From the NCBI GenBank assembly GCA_035533275.1, contig DATLUD010000009.1:1-18364 (forward strand): a stretch of DNA of 18,364 nucleotides, read 5' to 3'. The DNA comes from SCRA01 sp035533275 (lineage in GTDB: Bacteria; Vulcanimicrobiota; Vulcanimicrobiia; Vulcanimicrobiales; SCRA01). The notes under the pieces are model-generated. The model searched no databases. It worked only from the letters and a program-made list of their open reading frames with translations, and was not told the DNA's origin. The translations under genes and the position numbers were made by a program. Positions 15,006 through 18,364 of the stretch are shown here, piece after piece. Each line of letters begins with the position of its first letter. Within the stretch, counting starts at the first letter, position 1.

Positions 15006-16480
15006 TGGGTGATGATCTGCGGCGTCATGACGAACACGACGTCCGTCTCCCCGGTCTGGTAGCTGGTGGACTGGAAGAGCTTGCCCAGGATCGGGATCGA
15101 GCTCAGGAGCGGGATCTTCTGAATCGTCCGTTGCTGCACGCGGTTGAGCAAGCCGCCCATGATCACGCTCTGCCCGCTCTTGGTGATGATCTCCGTGGAG
15201 AGCTTGCTCTCCTTGAGGGCGGGGATGTAATAGCCGTTGAGCTGCACGGCGTTCTGGTAGTCCAGATTCGAGATGTCGGGGCTGATCTCGGTGTCGATCG
15301 AGCCGTTGGGCATGATCTGCGGCGTGACGTTCAACTGCACGCCGTAGTCCTTGAAGACCACGCTGACCTGGCCCAGGCCCGTCGAGTAGACGTACGGGAT
15401 CTGTCCGCCGACCAGGAACGTCGCCTTGCGCCCGGGCAGGGTCACGAGGTTGGGGGCGGAGAGGACGCGGGCGTGGCCGCTCTGCAGGATCAGGTCGAGG
15501 GTCGGCGCCAGCAGCGTGGTCCTGAAGAAGGGGCCGATGTTGAGCGCCTTGCCGGTGCCTCCCGAACCGCCGTTCTCCGTGATCGGGAAGCTCGGCTGCC
15601 CGAAGGTATAGAACTGCGGGTGGATCGGATCGTTCGGCGTCGCCGACTGCAGGCGGATGCCCAGCTGGCTCAGAGCGGTGCGATCGACCTCGAGGACGTA
15701 GACCTTGATGTCGATCTGGCTGGCGTCGGTCACCTGGAGGCGATCGACCACCGTGCCTTTGACGGCCAGGTAGGGTCCGGCCAGCGTGGTCGCGCGCTGG
15801 AGGACCTGCTCGGCCTGCATTCGGTCGCGGACCACGCCGCTGACGATCACGTTGCCCTTGCCGTCGGGCTCGACTTGCAGCCCGCTCACGCCGGGGTCCT
15901 TCGCGAACTCGGCTTGGATGGAGCCCAGCGACTCCGCCACGGTCACGGCGTTGACGATCTTGTACTTCTCGCCGCCGCTCTTCGCGGAGACCACCGCGCC
16001 GTCGAAGCGCGAGATGATGTCGTTGAGGTCGACGAAGTGCGCCATGTCGGAGACGGTGCCGCGCACCACGATCGAATGACCGAAGCTGACGACTTGAACG
16101 CCGGGATCCATGATGGCGGCTCGGAGCATCTGCGAGACGTCGTCGAGCGATTGGTTCGTGACGGTCACTTCGTAGTCGAGGCGCTTGCCCTTGGCCCAGG
16201 CGATGACCGAGGTGTGGCCGGGCGACTTGGCGTTGATCACCAGTTGTGTGGTCCCGATCGGAACCACGCCGGCGATGGCGCCGTCGCCGACGGCGACCCG
16301 CGAAAGGCCGGCGATGGGCACGACGACCGAGTGGCCGGAATCCAGCGATATGAAGGTGACGTCTTTCGCGAACGCCGGGGGCGGCGGCGACGAAGCGACG
16401 CCGAGGATAAGGAACAATGCGGCCACGGTGGCCGCTGCCACGCGTCGCACGCTCTTCCGGCGTGGTGGCCGAGATTCCAT
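15002..16480 (-). CDS. cpaC: Tad pilus secretin, CpaC/RcpA family
   Basis: This is the outer-membrane secretin of a Tad secretion system, 492 residues from the chosen start. A basic N-terminus and hydrophobic core (11-30) form a signal peptide with likely cleavage near AFA at 36-38. The N-terminal pilus/secretin domain is at about 39-108, then two short BON-like units at about 112-160 and 185-235 that share 'SIVVRGTVSD' and 'NVIVSGVVRD' strands, and a secretin domain at about 255-490 with LSAPNLVTLPGRKATFLVGGQIPY, DYGVQLNVTP, SGQSVIMGGLL and KIPLLSSIPILGKLF. All are hallmarks of CpaC. The ATG at 16480 has GGAAGG seven bases upstream; the earlier ATG at 16510 has none. First gene of the minus arm; transcription probably starts in the adjoining intergenic region. 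Confidence 0.95.
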   Translation of the reverse strand: MESRPPRRKSVRRVAAATVAALFLILGVASSPPPPAFAKDVTFISLDSGHSVVVPIAGLSRVAVGDGAIAGVVPIGTTQLVINAKSPGHTSVIAWAKGKRLDYEVTVTNQSLDDVSQMLRAAIMDPGVQVVSFGHSIVVRGTVSDMAHFVDLNDIISRFDGAVVSAKSGGEKYKIVNAVTVAESLGSIQAEFAKDPGVSGLQVEPDGKGNVIVSGVVRDRMQAEQVLQRATTLAGPYLAVKGTVVDRLQVTDASQIDIKVYVLEVDRTALSQLGIRLQSATPNDPIHPQFYTFGQPSFPITENGGSGGTGKALNIGPFFRTTLLAPTLDLILQSGHARVLSAPNLVTLPGRKATFLVGGQIPYVYSTGLGQVSVVFKDYGVQLNVTPQIMPNGSIDTEISPDISNLDYQNAVQLNGYYIPALKESKLSTEIITKSGQSVIMGGLLNRVQQRTIQKIPLLSSIPILGKLFQSTSYQTGETDVVFVMTPQIITQ

Positions 16481-16659
16481 GCTAAGACCTTCCTTGATTG
16501 ACGACGCCATACCGCGATTGGAGCCTCATTATCGCACGGTGACGCCCCGTTAACGCGTAAACGAGCCGTTCACGAACGGTTAAACTTATGCACGGCTCCT
16601 TCCAACGACCACCCCCATTCGATTATGATGCTCTCACGTTATAGGTTCAGGAGGTCGGT
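16481..16659. promoter_or_regulatory. Divergent intergenic region between the two pilus arms
   Basis: This 179-base gap separates the secretin operon (minus) from the stalk-protein/pilin genes (plus) and must hold promoters for both. It is richer in A and T than the surrounding genes and holds the palindrome CGTTAACG at 16548-16555 and the inverted repeats listed separately. A strong ribosome-binding site, AGGAGG, lies at 16649-16654 for the plus gene, and GGAAGG at 16488-16493 for the secretin gene. No convincing -35/-10 pair was identified by eye. Confidence 0.6.
16563..16598. repeat. Nested inverted repeats, possible operator of the divergent pilus arms
   Basis: CCGTTC-AC-GAACGG at 16566-16579 is a perfect 6-2-6 dyad. 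It overlaps the left arm of a second dyad, GAGCCGT (16563-16569) with ACGGCTC (16592-16598), so the two structures are mutually exclusive. Being about midway between two divergent operons, it is a candidate site for a dimeric regulator. No known regulator consensus is recognised. Confidence 0.4.
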
Positions 16660-17370
16660 GTGCTCATCAAACGGGTTGGTCGGACGCTCATCCATTCGTG
16701 CGTCATGCTCGTTGCGGTCACCGCGGCGGCTTCGGCTCAGCCGATGCAGTCGCTCGCGGGGATCGCCCACGCGTATGGTTACGAATACGTCAGACTCAAT
16801 CCCGAGATGGCGGTGGAGCTCGTGCGCCCGGGTCTGGATGTCGTCATCAAACCCGGGACGCGGCTCTTCTGGGTCAATGGGTCGCTCGATGCGACCGATG
16901 TCCCCCCGGCTTACGTAAACCGCGACGTCTACGTCTCCGCTGCCATGGCGCACAAGCTGGCGATGCTCGCTCGCGCGCCCAAGCACGACGGCGGGACTCG
17001 AGCGGCCGATCCGCAGGCTCCAACGTCTGCGCCCGGCGGCCCGGTGACCGTCGGCGTGATCGGCGGCGTCGGAGCCGAAGCGGTCGACGTCTTCGGCAGC
17101 GCCCCGCCGCACGCATCGGTGCGCGTATCGCTGTTCGCGAAGATCTCGGACGACTTGCCCACCGTGACCTTGAGCAGCGCGACCGCGGTCGCCGGGTCCG
17201 AAGGCAAGTATTCCGTGAGCGTGCCGCTTGCACCGGACTTCGTCCGAGGCAGCGTCGTCACCGTGCAGGCCGCAACGGATGCGGGAGCAACGGCCACGGC
17301 CACCTACGTCGTAGGGGCGCCGAACCCCACCTTCACGCCTGCGCCGGCCGATCCCCCGGGTAAGTCCTGA
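16660..17370 (+). CDS. Exported protein with copper-amine-oxidase-N-like stalk domain
   Basis: The 236-residue protein has a signal peptide (basic start, hydrophobic core at 11-24, cleavage after ASA at 24-26). Residues 43-104 match the 'stalk' domain of the Cu_amine_oxidN1 type: RPGLDVVIKPGTRLFWVNGSLDATDVPPAYVNRDVYVSAAMAHKLA follows the pattern of a beta pair, NG-turn, 'ldvpP..vngr.yVp' and helix. A Pro/Gly linker at 108-127 leads to an Ig-like beta domain at about 128-220, and a Pro-rich tail. No catalytic residues are seen; such domains bind or scaffold at the cell surface. GTG at 16660 is chosen for its perfect AGGAGG five bases upstream. It is 53 bases ahead of a pilin gene on the same strand, so it may be a pilus or envelope accessory factor. 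Confidence 0.82.
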   Translation: MLIKRVGRTLIHSCVMLVAVTAAASAQPMQSLAGIAHAYGYEYVRLNPEMAVELVRPGLDVVIKPGTRLFWVNGSLDATDVPPAYVNRDVYVSAAMAHKLAMLARAPKHDGGTRAADPQAPTSAPGGPVTVGVIGGVGAEAVDVFGSAPPHASVRVSLFAKISDDLPTVTLSSATAVAGSEGKYSVSVPLAPDFVRGSVVTVQAATDAGATATATYVVGAPNPTFTPAPADPPGKS

Positions 17371-17423
17371 CCCTAAGGCCCCCCACTACCACCACCCCTG
17401 AACACAAAGGAGAAGTGACATCG

Positions 17424-17585
17424 ATGAAGACCGCTCTCATGAATCTGGTTCGCGACGAAGACGGTGCGACGCTGGTCGAGTACGGCCTGCTGCTCGCGCT
17501 GATCGCCGTCGTCGCGATCGGCGCGCTGACGCTCTTGGGCAAGAACGTCACGAACATGTTCAGCACCGTCGCCAACGACGTGTAA
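17424..17585 (+). CDS. flp: Flp-type IVb pilin (plus arm, first)
   Basis: This is a 53-residue prepilin. The leader ends in DEDG, cleavage follows Gly14, and the mature protein begins ATLVEYGLLLALIAVVAIGAL with the Glu-Tyr pair at positions 5 and 6 and a single hydrophobic helix. The tail (GKNVTNMFSTVANDV) is the standard Flp ending. A strong site, AAAGGAGAAG (17406-17415), precedes the ATG, and nothing overlaps it, so it is the best candidate for the highly expressed major pilin. It is followed 29 bases later by a second pilin and then the prepilin peptidase. Confidence 0.93.
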   Translation: MKTALMNLVRDEDGATLVEYGLLLALIAVVAIGALTLLGKNVTNMFSTVANDV

Positions 17586-17614
17586 CGCACGCCCGTGGAA
17601 CGCGAAGGAACCAC

Positions 17615-17791
17615 ATGAGCGCGACCGCGCCGATCGCGGCTCTGCGAAGGCTCGTCGATGATGAATCGGCGGCGAGCCTCGCTGAGTACGCGATCGTCGC
17701 GGTCCTCGTCTCGATCGTGGCCTTCGCGTTCCTGGTGCTCATAGGAAGCGAAGTCGCGCAGTTCTTCGCGAACGCCGCGGGCGACTTCTAG
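17615..17791 (+). CDS. Flp-like pilin (plus arm, second)
   Basis: The 58-residue product has a class III prepilin N-terminus, with ASLAEYAIVAVLVSIVAFAFLVLIG after the expected cleavage site and Glu24-Tyr25 at mature positions 5 and 6. The residue before cleavage would be Ala19 instead of the usual Gly, in DDESA. The tail after the hydrophobic helix is short and acidic (SEVAQFFANAAGDF). The ATG has GAAGGAA four bases upstream. It is 29 bases after the first plus-arm pilin and 13 bases before the prepilin peptidase gene. It may be a minor pilin or one cleaved less efficiently. Confidence 0.88.
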   Translation: MSATAPIAALRRLVDDESAASLAEYAIVAVLVSIVAFAFLVLIGSEVAQFFANAAGDF

Positions 17792-17804
17792 ATCGGTGAT
17801 TCAG

Positions 17805-18364
17805 ATGATCGATTCCGCATTCGGCGGGCAGGTCACGGGCCTGGCCGCCATCGTGGTCGGAACGGGCGCGTGCGCCGCGGCGGCGTTCACCGACCTGCGA
17901 ACGCGCCGAGTTCCGAATTGGCTGACAGGCCCCACCGTGCTGCTGGCTCTTGCGCTCGCCGCGGTGCGGGGTCCCGGTGCCTTGGAGGCCGCCGCCCTGG
18001 TGGTCGTGGTGGGCCTTCTGCTCGGTCCCCTCGCGCATACGGCGGGGGTGCTCGGCGGTGGGGACATCAAGCTGCTGATCGGGATCGGAGCCCTCGTGGG
18101 CTTCCCCGACTGCGTCTGGCTCCTGCTCTATACCGCGCTGGCCGGAGGAGTGCTCGCCCTGGCGGCCTCGCTGGCTCGCGGACGCCTCTTGGCCGTCTGC
18201 CGGGGGGCGGTGGGCCAGCTCAGCGCCGTGATGATCACGCACAGGGTCATTCCCGCGCGCGACGGCAAGGCGGACGACCGCCTCCCGTACGCGGTCGCGA
18301 TCGCGGCCGGCTTCGCAGTTCTCGTCTTGTCCAAGACGTATCTCCCGGGTCTGAGGGTCCACCT
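17805..18364 (+). CDS. cpaA: Type IV prepilin peptidase, CpaA/TadV (3' end beyond window)
   Basis: This inner-membrane aspartic protease (family A24) cleaves Flp and TadE prepilins. The 186 codons seen contain both catalytic aspartates in their motifs: Asp30 in FTDLRTRRVPNWLT at 28-41 and Asp87 in GGGDIKLL at 84-91. Hydrophobic helices flank them (about 11-28, 43-54, 61-81, 90-102, 104-122 and 163-177), as in the short CpaA form that lacks the methyltransferase domain. ATG at 17805 is used; an in-frame GTG three codons upstream (17796) is an alternative, and neither has a clear ribosome-binding site, so translation is probably coupled to the pilin gene just before. The frame is open to the window edge. 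Confidence 0.93.
   Translation, partial: MIDSAFGGQVTGLAAIVVGTGACAAAAFTDLRTRRVPNWLTGPTVLLALALAAVRGPGALEAAALVVVVGLLLGPLAHTAGVLGGGDIKLLIGIGALVGFPDCVWLLLYTALAGGVLALAASLARGRLLAVCRGAVGQLSAVMITHRVIPARDGKADDRLPYAVAIAAGFAVLVLSKTYLPGLRVH

Noticed and set aside
15131..16501. A 456-codon plus-strand open frame opposite the secretin gene
   Set aside because: It mirrors the secretin codons (Asp/Val/His/Leu-rich, no helices or motifs) and lacks a ribosome-binding site.

Overview
The window is a GC-rich, tightly packed bacterial stretch: 18 protein-coding genes can be supported, several start with GTG, and neighbouring genes often overlap by 1-10 bases. No rRNA, tRNA, CRISPR array, transposase or phage gene was seen. 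Split Tad/Flp pilus genes, a 'stalk domain' exported protein, a GT87 glycosyltransferase and a bacterial RtcB together resemble a little-studied soil or desert phylum such as Eremiobacterota (WPS-2). That placement is a low-confidence inference from gene content, not from a marker gene.

Region 1 (about 1-7650) is a nucleotide/RNA-handling neighbourhood. On the minus strand lie a PRPP synthetase-like gene and, 73 bases downstream, an alpha/beta hydrolase cut by the window edge. Divergent from them, a co-directional run on the plus strand reads: COG1926-type phosphoribosyltransferase, CapA-like metallophosphatase, a 93-residue unknown protein, a coiled-coil protein with a hydrophobic C-terminal patch, and an RtcB-type RNA ligase with all its metal and guanylate residues. 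Converging on rtcB is a stand-alone protein with the layout of the ATP-grasp half of ADP-forming acyl-CoA synthetases but without the ATP-binding lysine and the HKSDVGG-type motif. Next, divergently, comes an ADP-ribose pyrophosphatase-like Nudix gene, whose 3' end overlaps a convergent SAM methyltransferase.

Region 2 (8605-12157) is a two-gene plus-strand operon. The first gene encodes a 716-residue membrane protein of no recognised family, apparently built by internal duplication of a beta-domain-plus-membrane-helix unit and ending in three Ig-like repeats. The second is a GT87-type polyprenyl-phosphate-mannose-dependent glycosyltransferase.

Region 3 (12117-18364) is a Tad/Flp type IVb pilus locus split into two divergent arms around a 179-base intergenic region that carries inverted repeats. 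The minus arm has a CpaC/RcpA secretin, a Flp pilin, a TadE-like pseudopilin, a Tad-domain (TadG-like) protein and a second TadE-like pseudopilin, every junction overlapping (GTGA, GTGA, TGATG, 10 bases). The plus arm has an exported stalk-domain protein, two Flp pilins and a prepilin peptidase (CpaA/TadV) that runs off the window. The peptidase would process the pilins and pseudopilins of both arms, and the secretin would be the outer-membrane pore. The motor and platform genes (tadA, tadB, tadC, tadZ, cpaB) are not in the window and may follow the peptidase gene.
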